Source: Cyclobacteriaceae bacterium
GTDB lineage: Bacteria > Bacteroidota > Bacteroidia > Cytophagales > Cyclobacteriaceae
NCBI GenBank assembly: GCA_016787665.1
Contig: JAEUUC010000009.1
Span: 381,744-445,743 of the forward strand
Direction of reading: 5' to 3'
Length of the DNA stretch: 64,000 bases
In this document: positions 46,078 to 54,232 of the stretch, one piece after another
Layout: the number at the start of each line of letters is the position of its first letter
Numbering within the stretch: the stretch's first letter is position 1
Notes under the pieces: generated by a model
The model's database searches: none
Told to the model about the DNA's origin: nothing
The model's input: only the letters and a program-made list of their open reading frames with translations
Program-made: the position numbers and the translations under genes

Positions 46078-48057
46078 TCAAAAATTGAAGCCTAGTTTGG
46101 TCAAGCCGCTCTGCACCTCAGGGGCGGACATAAAAAGATCCCACAGCAGGCCGGTTCTGTGATTTTCAATCATGACGATAATTGGCCCCTGATCAATCGC
46201 CAGATAGGAGGTTGCGGTCCAGTTTTGCGTAATGTTGAAAGCGTCATAGAATCCATAGGTTCCCCAAAGACGATCGCCCAATGTGTAATAAAAAAACTTT
46301 AGTGCCAGCATGGACTCATCCGGTGTATAGGGAAATGACGAGAGAGCGGCCGTTGGGGAAATAACACCGAGGTCATTGGTGGGTGAGTGTGCCGAATAGC
46401 CCATGTGGTTATCGCTGGCCGTCAGGCCCCAGTTATCTCCGCTATAGCCCACAAATCGTTGCGGGTTTCGAATACAATACTTCCTGTTAATCAAAGAATG
46501 GTTGCGGTTTTGAAGGAAGTAATCGGAACACCAGGCATCACCAAGCCCACGCGGATCGAGCCCCAGAAAAGAATAATGAGCAAAAAACAGCGGCCCTCCG
46601 TAAGCGGGGCCCAGGGGCAACTGGATTCCTTCATAAGTATTTCCATTTCTCATATTCCCATTGCTCGCCCAACCATTATCATACACAGGTTTGGGGATGG
46701 TATGCGTGGGTGAAGCCGCTGCCAGCGTATATACAATCAACGACTCGTTCCAACCTTTGATTTGCATGTTCATGGTCCACTGCTTATCGGGCGACCAGTG
46801 CCAGTATAACGTGTTCTGATTATCACGCCTGAACCAATCCCATTCAACCGCCTGCCAAAGTTGGTTGATGCGGTTAATGAAATCCTGTTCGGCCGGCTCA
46901 ACCGGATTGAGGTACTGACGAAATGTTATGAGGCCTTGAATTAGAAAAGCAGTCTCGACCAGGTCTGCACCGTTATCATTCGGACTAAAAGGAATCACTC
47001 TACCGGTATTCCCATTCATCCAGTGTGGCCAGGCACCATGAAAACGATCTGCCGTTTCAAGAAAATCGAGAATACGATCCAATCTTTGAAGGCCCTGCGC
47101 ACGCGTAATGAAGCCTCGTTCTATGCCAACAATCAAAGCCATTATGCCAAAGCCAGAACCACCTGCGGTAACTAAATCCCCTGACGTGTTTCTTTCCCGT
47201 GCCATACCGCTGGCAGGGTGCGCAAAATCATAGAAGTATTTGAATGTCTGTTCTTGAACAAGGGTCAGCAGTTGATCATCACTAACCACGGGAAACTTGG
47301 GTGTCAGATCAACTTCCGTATAAAAGTTTCGGGTAAACGTGGTGTGTACTTCGTTATTGACGCCCCGTATATCTCCGGAAATCCAAAGCTGGTGACGGGA
47401 CAGGTGAGTGAGTAATTGCGTTGGTTGAATCTTCACAGTAGTAGTTCCCTCCAGGGTAACCGTGGAAGGGGCAAGGCCGGCCTGCCCGGCAATTCTGAAA
47501 TAGTCTCCCGTAACGGTTAGCGGATCAAGCGCCTGGGAAAAAGTGATTTCAACCTGGACATTCCGTTTAGTGTTGATAATAGGGTTGGTGGAAAGAACAT
47601 CCTGACCATCAAATTTCAAAGACGTTATGGTTAAATTGGCAGCAGCTGTTGAAAATGAAATGGTGATTCCGGGGAACACTTCACCACTTCCCCCCGCGAG
47701 GGTATTGGATATCTCAATCTGGTAGGAATGATTGGCTTTTAGATTCGCGGCCGGTTGTGCAGAAATCGTGCGGCCATTGTCCAAAAAAGTGAAAGCCAGT
47801 GGCACAACGGCACCGCCTGTTTCGCGTAATACAAATGACGAGGGCACCCGTGCGGCATCGAGAGTGGCGGAAAATGTGGCCACGATGGGTTGATTGGTGG
47901 GAGCATCCTCATTTGTGCCCTGTGGTTGCAGGGCATAGGCTCCTACCCTGATTTGCGACAACTGGAGAACGCTGGTTGTCGGTTGAGGGTTATCTGAGCA
48001 ACCCGAAACCAAGGTTGCGGATACAACAACAAGTAGTCGAAAAAATGATTTAATCAT
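46078..48057 (-). CDS. pfam10091 (GH144-type) glucanase with N-terminal Ig-like domains
   Basis: The 659-residue lipoprotein (VSGC, Cys20) has two Ig-like Big_5-type domains (about 45-130 and 145-250), then the same catalytic domain as its neighbour: VTAGGSGFGIMALIVGIERG, ADRFHGAWPHWMNGNTGRV, YWHWSPDKQWTMNMQIKGWN and AIDQGPIIVMIENHRTGLLW. CSDNPQ after the lipid is acidic, suggesting surface display, with the Ig domains as a spacer. An intrinsic terminator lies right before its ATG, so its expression may be set below that of susCD. Confidence 0.88.
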   Translation of the reverse strand: MIKSFFRLLVVVSATLVSGCSDNPQPTTSVLQLSQIRVGAYALQPQGTNEDAPTNQPIVATFSATLDAARVPSSFVLRETGGAVVPLAFTFLDNGRTISAQPAANLKANHSYQIEISNTLAGGSGEVFPGITISFSTAAANLTITSLKFDGQDVLSTNPIINTKRNVQVEITFSQALDPLTVTGDYFRIAGQAGLAPSTVTLEGTTTVKIQPTQLLTHLSRHQLWISGDIRGVNNEVHTTFTRNFYTEVDLTPKFPVVSDDQLLTLVQEQTFKYFYDFAHPASGMARERNTSGDLVTAGGSGFGIMALIVGIERGFITRAQGLQRLDRILDFLETADRFHGAWPHWMNGNTGRVIPFSPNDNGADLVETAFLIQGLITFRQYLNPVEPAEQDFINRINQLWQAVEWDWFRRDNQNTLYWHWSPDKQWTMNMQIKGWNESLIVYTLAAASPTHTIPKPVYDNGWASNGNMRNGNTYEGIQLPLGPAYGGPLFFAHYSFLGLDPRGLGDAWCSDYFLQNRNHSLINRKYCIRNPQRFVGYSGDNWGLTASDNHMGYSAHSPTNDLGVISPTAALSSFPYTPDESMLALKFFYYTLGDRLWGTYGFYDAFNITQNWTATSYLAIDQGPIIVMIENHRTGLLWDLFMSAPEVQSGLTKLGFNF

Positions 48058-48060
48058 ATT

Positions 48061-48097
48061 AAAAAAAGGGAGGGCCCGCTTACGCGGCTACCCTCCC
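48061..48097 (-). terminator. Intra-operon intrinsic terminator (attenuator) before the glucanase genes
   Basis: On the minus strand AGGGAGGG...CCCTCCCT (inner CCGC/GCGG) forms a GC-rich stem followed by TTTTTT, ending only 3 bp before the ATG at 48057. It would end most transcripts of SusC-SusD-LamG while letting some continue into the enzyme genes. Confidence 0.85.
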
Positions 48098-48115
48098 TGT
48101 CAATGAGTCTTACGA

Positions 48116-49369
48116 TTACGGTTTACCGGAGTTGTACATCGCAGTAACTTCTGCCTGCGTCAATGCTTTATGGTAAACAATCAAGTCATCCATTAAACCG
48201 TGGAAATGGTTGGCTCCGGGGGCATCATAGTTACCCCAAGGTTCATTATCCCAAAGTGTGCCGCCTCGCGAATGCACAAACCCAAGGGCAAGTTCATCGA
48301 GAACGTCCGGAGCAGCTCCACGCCAGCTGAGGCCAGTGGCAAAACGGGGATTTGCATCATTTGGCCAGTTGTCAAAATCCTGCTCTTTGATGCGCTCACC
48401 GTTCAAATACACCGTACCTACCCGCGTTGGCGCATTGTAAACAAAAACATAATGAGCCCACTGGTCTTTGATGACTGCACTCATCCCAGCCGGACGGAAA
48501 TCCTTGGAAAATGTCCATCCCTGCCAGCCGAGGTTACCTTCACCATCGGCCCACATATCTTCGCTAAACTTACCTGCACCCGCGGGATTGGTGTGCGCAT
48601 AGGCAGCAGCGAGTTTAAAGGCATTATAGCTTGAGAAGATTTCCATTTGAAAACCATTGAATGCTCCCAAGCCAAGAACAAACTGACCTTTTGCAAGCGA
48701 AGAATTTGGTCTAACCCAAATACTCAAAGCCCAGCTTCCGTTATTCATGAACTGGCTGCCATTGGCATATTCAATAATACTGGTTGTGCCGTTAAAACTG
48801 GCTGCTTTGCCGGCTTCTGCTTTGCGACCGGCCACATAGGTAATACCTACCGTTCCGTTTGCCTTAGGCGTACGTCCTCCAATGATGTCATTGGCGTTAT
48901 CCTCAAACGTAAAATGCGCAAATGCACCGGGCACCGCAAATGTTCCCTCTGAAGTGAAATTCCGCTCGATAGCTGCCGTAAGCGTTTTCCCCTCCGTGCT
49001 CTTCAAGCCTGCGCCAAAGTTCAGGATGAACAAGCTCCCGGTACCGAAGTCACTATTGGGTGCAATGGTTACCTGATTTCCACTTACGGTTACCGTAACG
49101 GGCACATTCTGCGAATCGAACTGACGCACCAAGGTAATGGCACTTGTTGACGCCTGGTCAACAGCAACATTGAACGTAGCGAGAATATCAGATGTTACCG
49201 GGATGCCGGTTGCACTGGTCGCCCCATTCAAATCGACCCCGTTTGCCGTAAGGCTAACCAGCGTTAATGCCGGGGGTTCATCATCGTTACAACCGGTAAA
49301 CACCGTTACCAGCATCAGCACGGAGGCCGCAAGCCCCGCCAACCCCATCATCCATTTTGCTTTTTTCAT
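48116..49369 (-). CDS. LamG-domain lipoprotein with an Ig-like domain (surface glycan-binding candidate)
   Basis: The 417-residue lipoprotein (FTGC, Cys27, then NDDEPP) has an Ig-like Big_5-type domain (about 35-140) and a C-terminal concanavalin-type LamG domain (about 145-410), with AHFTFEDNANDIIGGRTPKA, AASFNGTTSIIEYANGSQFM and FHGLMDDLIVYHKALTQAEV. Acidic residues after the cysteine suggest surface exposure. By position as the third gene after susCD, it is likely the surface glycan-binding protein (SusE/F role). No enzyme motif is present. Confidence 0.87.
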   Translation of the reverse strand: MKKAKWMMGLAGLAASVLMLVTVFTGCNDDEPPALTLVSLTANGVDLNGATSATGIPVTSDILATFNVAVDQASTSAITLVRQFDSQNVPVTVTVSGNQVTIAPNSDFGTGSLFILNFGAGLKSTEGKTLTAAIERNFTSEGTFAVPGAFAHFTFEDNANDIIGGRTPKANGTVGITYVAGRKAEAGKAASFNGTTSIIEYANGSQFMNNGSWALSIWVRPNSSLAKGQFVLGLGAFNGFQMEIFSSYNAFKLAAAYAHTNPAGAGKFSEDMWADGEGNLGWQGWTFSKDFRPAGMSAVIKDQWAHYVFVYNAPTRVGTVYLNGERIKEQDFDNWPNDANPRFATGLSWRGAAPDVLDELALGFVHSRGGTLWDNEPWGNYDAPGANHFHGLMDDLIVYHKALTQAEVTAMYNSGKP

Positions 49370-49416
49370 AGTTTGTAAATTGGTTTTTGGTTAAACATGA
49401 TTATCACAGTGATCTA

Positions 49417-50925
49417 TTAATTATCCCAACCGGGATTTTGATCCAGCTTTCCTTGGGTTAAGTCTATCTCCGTCTGGGGTATGGGCAATAGTTCGTGCTT
49501 ACCGGCCACAAAGCCCAAAGGCCCCAGCACGGCTGAAGCCCTGCCGGTTCGCACGAGATCCCAGAAGCGGTGCCCCTCAAGCGCCAACTCCACCCTGCGT
49601 TCGTGAAGAATGCGATCGCGCAGTTGATCTTTATTGGTTGTCGTTACATCCGGTAAAATGGTATTATTCCCCTCGCGAGCTCTCTGCCGCACCCGGTTCA
49701 GGTGGGTGTGGGCTTCCGTGGGGCGGTTATCTTCGTTAAGTGCCTCCGCAGCCATTAACAAGACATCCGAAAAACGGATGAATCTGCGATTATGACCGAA
49801 TGACGGAGGAACACGGTTGCCCGGTGTCCAAACCTTTTGATTGTAACATTCAATTTCCTCCTGCCCAAACGAATCGGTGGACAAATCCGGTGTAGTACCA
49901 TCGCCAAGAATGGTTACGCCATCCAATACTTCGCCAAGAAAAATAACGGTCGACTCCAGTCGCGGATCACCCGGTTCGAAGGAATCCCTCAGGTTCTTTG
50001 TGGGCCGATTAAAACCCCAACCACGATTAGGTGTACCGCGAACGGCCTGCACGTTGCCATATTGGTTACCTCCATTGGCAACGCCCTCCTCTCCAAAAGA
50101 AGCTACTTCAAAAACGGACTCTATACCGTGCTCACCCGTAACTGCGTGAGCATTATCAAAATCGGGTTCGAGATCATACTCGATGGAATTGATTACTTCC
50201 AGCGCATAGGTGGCGGCCGATGCAAAATCATTTTGCGCAGTACTTCGTCTGGTTAAGTAAACCTTTGCCAGCAGGGCGCGGGCAGCCCCTTTGGTTGCGC
50301 GCCCACGATCGTTTGCCCCATACGCTGATTTTTCAGGCAACACGCTTACTGCAAAAAGAAGATCATCAATGATGAGCTGATAGATTTCTTCTCTTGAGCT
50401 TCGGGGAAGTTGCCCGGTTTCTGTAGTGGTTAGTTTGGGCACTCCTCCGAAGCCCCGCACCAAGTCGAAATAAAAAAACGCGCGTAGAAACCGGGCCTCG
50501 CCCAGGTATCGGTCCTTCAGGGTTCCATCCATTTGAATTGAAGGAACCTTTTCGATGACCACATTGGCTCTGCGGATGGCCAGGTAAAGTGTATTCCACC
50601 AGCGCAAAATGGCACCTTCAGTTTTGATATGCTGAAAGCGGTCAAATGGGCCAATCGTGGCAGAGGCATCATCCGGATTGCTGCCTTTGGCGGCATCGTC
50701 AGACATGATGTCGAAAATCGGGAACAGCCCGGTGTTGAAGTTTGGATCGCGCAGCGTGTTGTACACCGCGTTGGTAGCCAGCAAAGCATCAGAGGCGGTT
50801 GTGGGAAAACTCGCCTGCGTAAGATTACCCTGCGGTGGCTTTTCCAGAAATTCCTCACAGGAAAAAAGCAGCACACCAAGTGTTATCATGGTGGCTCGGA
50901 GTAAACGAAAGCTAAACGTGCTCAT
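49417..50925 (-). CDS. SusD/RagB-family outer-membrane glycan-binding lipoprotein
   Basis: The 502-residue lipoprotein (FSC, Cys23, then EEF) has the SusD opening FLEKPPQGNLTQASFPTTAS and TPR-type helices (RYLGEARFLRAFFYFDLVRG). The tail has the usual RRVELALEGHRFWDLVRTGR and LLPIPQTEIDL ending in NPGWDN. It would cap the SusC channel and bind glucan on the cell surface. It starts 11 bp after susC ends, in the same operon. Confidence 0.96.
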   Translation of the reverse strand: MSTFSFRLLRATMITLGVLLFSCEEFLEKPPQGNLTQASFPTTASDALLATNAVYNTLRDPNFNTGLFPIFDIMSDDAAKGSNPDDASATIGPFDRFQHIKTEGAILRWWNTLYLAIRRANVVIEKVPSIQMDGTLKDRYLGEARFLRAFFYFDLVRGFGGVPKLTTTETGQLPRSSREEIYQLIIDDLLFAVSVLPEKSAYGANDRGRATKGAARALLAKVYLTRRSTAQNDFASAATYALEVINSIEYDLEPDFDNAHAVTGEHGIESVFEVASFGEEGVANGGNQYGNVQAVRGTPNRGWGFNRPTKNLRDSFEPGDPRLESTVIFLGEVLDGVTILGDGTTPDLSTDSFGQEEIECYNQKVWTPGNRVPPSFGHNRRFIRFSDVLLMAAEALNEDNRPTEAHTHLNRVRQRAREGNNTILPDVTTTNKDQLRDRILHERRVELALEGHRFWDLVRTGRASAVLGPLGFVAGKHELLPIPQTEIDLTQGKLDQNPGWDN

Positions 50926-50936
50926 AATCCTGAACC

Positions 50937-53930
50937 TTAGAATGTTAAATTCATGCCGACTGAAAAAATGCGGGGTACCGGATACGAGGCCACATCAAGT
51001 GCATTGAGCACTGGGTTGCCCCCAACCAGGTCAGGGTTATATCCGGTAAACCGACTGATGGTAAAAAGGTTTGTCGCCCGCAGGTAGACACGCGCATTTT
51101 GCATTGAAGCCCGTTCCGCAAACGAGCGTGGAAGGTTGTAGCCGAGCGTAAGATTGCGCAAGCGAAGAAACGAACCATCGTAAATGAATCGGGAAGAGGG
51201 CTCGTAGTTGATGCCCCCATTACTCGGTCTTGGTTCGGTATTGCTTGTCCCCTCTCCATCCCAGAAATTGAAATACCGCTGTTCAAAATTGTACGGGTCT
51301 GGCCTTACGGTTTCCTTGGCGTTAAAGATTTTGTTTCCGCTTTGGCCCTGGAAATCAAATGCGAGATCAAAACCACGGTATTCCGCAGAAGCGCTCAACC
51401 CATACAGCAGTTTTGGTATTGGTGATCCCAGATTCGTCCGATCTGCAGCTGTCAATTGCCCGTCCCGGTTCACATCTTCAAACTTGAGATCTCCAACGCC
51501 CGTTTGCGAAAGGTGCGGGTAGGAGGCCAAATCGGCTGCGCTCTGGAAGACTCCGATTACGTTATACCCGTAAAATGAACCAATCGGCACCCCGGGTACT
51601 GTGCGGGTAACCGGGCGACCGTTGAAAAGTCCGGTTAACTGCTCATCTGCCTCACCCGTTCCGCTAACCTTCAGCGTCTCGTTATGAATAGTTGTAGCAT
51701 TGACGTTGACGTTGTATTTGATACCTCTCACTTCACTTCGCCACCCCGCCAAAAACTCAAAGCCCCGGTTAAGCACCTGGCCGGCATTGAATGTGATCAG
51801 GGCTCCATCGCCATTGCCAAAATAGCCTGGCACCGGCAGGTCAATCAGAATGTCATCGGTTACTCGATTGTAGTAGTCAATCTCAGCCGTCAGTCGATCA
51901 TCAAAAAAACCCATTTCCACACCAATGTCGATTTGCTGTGTGTTTTCCCACTTCAAATTCGGATTTCCCGAAATGCCGTACGTGGCCCCGGGATACTGAT
52001 TATCGGCTCCAAAAAGTGCGTTGATGCCATTGAGCACGAGTGAATATTGCCGGAGGTAATTTATTTTCTCGTTGCCCGTAAGCCCCCAACTGGCTCGCAC
52101 CTTAAGATTTGAAAACGGGCTGCCTGCCATGAACGGCTCGTTCATCACATTCCACCCCACGGCCAGTGATGGGAAATTAGCGAACCGGTTGACATCCGTG
52201 AATTTGGACGATCCATCGCGTCTGAAGGTGGCGGTAAACAGGTACTTGTCCCTCCAGGTGTAATTCACCCGGAACAAATACGACATCATAGAAAAGTTAA
52301 ATCCCGGATCAACCCCATTGCTGGCAGAATTGGGACTCACCAGATTCGGAAATATGTTGACGTACCAAAAGTCCTCTCCGGATCTGATCAAATTCTCCGC
52401 TCCAAGAAACACGGTTTCCGATGACGACTGCTGAACGCTGTATCCCGCAAGCGCATTAATGCGATGATTCCCAAATGACTTATTGTACGTTAATGTGTTC
52501 TCCCAAAGCCAATCGACCCGGTCAAAATATCCTTTACCAAGATCATCGGTGGCGTTTTGCTGCTGGGGATTAACAAAAAAAACGGGCGTGTAACTGGTCG
52601 CTTTGTTATACTCCATGTCCACGCCAAAACTTGTTTTGAATGTGAACCCTTTTAAAAAGTCAGCCTCTGCGTAAATGTTGTTCACGCTCCTAAGCCCACG
52701 GTTAAAACTGTTGGTATACTCAATATCGGCCAGCACATTACCAACCCCTGGCACGGGCGAAAACGAACCATCGGCTTGAAACGGTTGAATGGTTGGCCAT
52801 GCCCGGTACACATTAAATACGGCATTGCCGGCTGTGTTCTGTTGTTCGTAGGGCGTAAAGGACAAGTTGCTACCTAAGCGAAGAAACTTGGCCAGATTCA
52901 GGGTGTTGTTAAACTTCAGCGTGAACCGGTCATAGCTGGACTTTGTGATGATGCCATCCTGACTAAAGTACCCCAGCGAGGTATAATACTGAAACTTTTC
53001 AGAGCCGCCCGAAAACGAAACCTGATAGTTTTGCATCGGAGCCGTCTCAAAAATCAGATCCTGCCAATTCGTATTTGGTACAGCGTCAATATTGTTGTAG
53101 GTACCCGGGTTGATTTTGTTTCTGACAATAGCGTACTCACGACCATTCAACAAGTCAATTTCTCGAGGTACCTGCTGCAAACTGTACTCGGCCACCACAT
53201 TGATGGTAGGAAATTCATTACCGGCTGCCCGCCCCTTCTTGGTGGTCACCAGAACAACTCCATTGGCTCCGCGTGATCCATAGATGGCTGTGGCGGATGC
53301 GTCCTTCAAAACATCAATTGACTCAATGTCGGCTGCACTCAGAAAATCAATATTCTGTAAGATCACTCCGTCTACCACAAAAATCGGAGAGGAGTCATTG
53401 AATGTACCTATCCCGCGGATGCGCACATATGTACCAGCCCCCGGAGCGCCTGAGAATGATGCCACCTGCACACCCGGCACTTTGCCCTGCAACGACTGCA
53501 TGGGGTTGATGGCCGGCACACGCGTTAAATCGGCCCCCCGCACCGAAGACACCGAACCGGTCAGGTCGGTCTTCCGAACGGTACCATAACCAATCACGAT
53601 CACCTCTTCTAAAGCCGTGCGATCTTCGTCTAGTTCGACAATGATCTCCGTGCGGCTCGAAACGGGCACCTCTTTGCTCACAAAGCCAACAAAAGAAAAA
53701 ACCAAAATGCTGTTCTGATCAGGAACTTCAATTTCGTAACGGCCGTCCGCATCAGTTGTGGTGCCTCCGGTAGTGCCTTTAATCATGATGTTTACCCCAG
53801 GCAGCGGGGATTTGTCGGGTGCTGAAAGAACCTGGCCACGCACCCTGATTTGAGCTGTAGCCTCTGCCGCCAAAAAGCAAAATGCTAGAAAGAAGATGGC
53901 TTGGAGAGGTGTTTTCTGGTTCAACTTCAT
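50937..53930 (-). CDS. SusC/RagA-family TonB-dependent glycan importer
   Basis: About 997 residues: signal peptide (AIFFLAFCFLAAEATAQ), CarboxypepD_reg-like domain (VRGQVLSAPDKSPLPGVNIM), TonB-box region (EEVIVIGYGTVRKTDLTGSV), plug (SLQGKVPGVQVASFSGAPGA and DASATAIYGSRGANGVVLVT) and a barrel ending in FSVGMNLTF. It imports oligosaccharides with SusD as the lid. The frame opens with TTG at 53939; ATG 53930 (MKLNQKTPLQ) is preferred. It is the first gene of the locus. Just upstream lie a dyad and alternative hairpins, then the candidate regulator gene. Confidence 0.96.
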   Translation of the reverse strand: MKLNQKTPLQAIFFLAFCFLAAEATAQIRVRGQVLSAPDKSPLPGVNIMIKGTTGGTTTDADGRYEIEVPDQNSILVFSFVGFVSKEVPVSSRTEIIVELDEDRTALEEVIVIGYGTVRKTDLTGSVSSVRGADLTRVPAINPMQSLQGKVPGVQVASFSGAPGAGTYVRIRGIGTFNDSSPIFVVDGVILQNIDFLSAADIESIDVLKDASATAIYGSRGANGVVLVTTKKGRAAGNEFPTINVVAEYSLQQVPREIDLLNGREYAIVRNKINPGTYNNIDAVPNTNWQDLIFETAPMQNYQVSFSGGSEKFQYYTSLGYFSQDGIITKSSYDRFTLKFNNTLNLAKFLRLGSNLSFTPYEQQNTAGNAVFNVYRAWPTIQPFQADGSFSPVPGVGNVLADIEYTNSFNRGLRSVNNIYAEADFLKGFTFKTSFGVDMEYNKATSYTPVFFVNPQQQNATDDLGKGYFDRVDWLWENTLTYNKSFGNHRINALAGYSVQQSSSETVFLGAENLIRSGEDFWYVNIFPNLVSPNSASNGVDPGFNFSMMSYLFRVNYTWRDKYLFTATFRRDGSSKFTDVNRFANFPSLAVGWNVMNEPFMAGSPFSNLKVRASWGLTGNEKINYLRQYSLVLNGINALFGADNQYPGATYGISGNPNLKWENTQQIDIGVEMGFFDDRLTAEIDYYNRVTDDILIDLPVPGYFGNGDGALITFNAGQVLNRGFEFLAGWRSEVRGIKYNVNVNATTIHNETLKVSGTGEADEQLTGLFNGRPVTRTVPGVPIGSFYGYNVIGVFQSAADLASYPHLSQTGVGDLKFEDVNRDGQLTAADRTNLGSPIPKLLYGLSASAEYRGFDLAFDFQGQSGNKIFNAKETVRPDPYNFEQRYFNFWDGEGTSNTEPRPSNGGINYEPSSRFIYDGSFLRLRNLTLGYNLPRSFAERASMQNARVYLRATNLFTISRFTGYNPDLVGGNPVLNALDVASYPVPRIFSVGMNLTF

Positions 53931-54000
53931 GATTTTCAATTATTTATATCTTCAGCCAATAAATGATTTCAGCCCCGCTTTTCGTTCTTCAATGAATTGT

Positions 54001-54048
54001 ATTTCAACATTTTAGCGATTTAAATCGATTGCAATTGATTGTTGAAAT
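54001..54048. promoter_or_regulatory. Long dyad upstream of susC
   Basis: ATTTCAACA (54001-54009) and TGTTGAAAT (54040-54048) are perfect inverted arms around a 30-bp core. The core holds a 12-bp palindrome, CGATTTAAATCG (54016-54027), and a near-palindrome around TTGCAA. It lies about 70-118 bp before the susC start and is a candidate operator. Confidence 0.45.
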
Positions 54049-54139
54049 TAGAATTGAAACAAGGGCCGCGCTATGTTTTTGATTGACAACATCAAAAATT
54101 TTGCTCTGGCGAAAGGCCAAAAACAAGGCTTTTTTGCGC

Positions 54140-54210
54140 TTGGTTGACATGAAAAATGCGCGAAAAAGAGCATTTTCAGGACATTCAACCAAAATGCTTT
54201 GCGGTTGAAT
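54140..54210 (-). promoter_or_regulatory. Mutually exclusive hairpins between the regulator gene and susC
   Basis: Read on the minus strand, three segments occur in order: ATTCAACC (54210-54203), TTGGTTGA (54192-54185) and TCAACCAA (54147-54140). Segment 2 can pair with 1 or with 3 but not both. Inside the 2:3 loop is a further stem, AAAATGC/GCATTTT. It may terminate the regulator transcript or act as an attenuator for susC. Confidence 0.45.
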
Positions 54211-54232
54211 CGCAAATCTGACTTTTTGGGCA

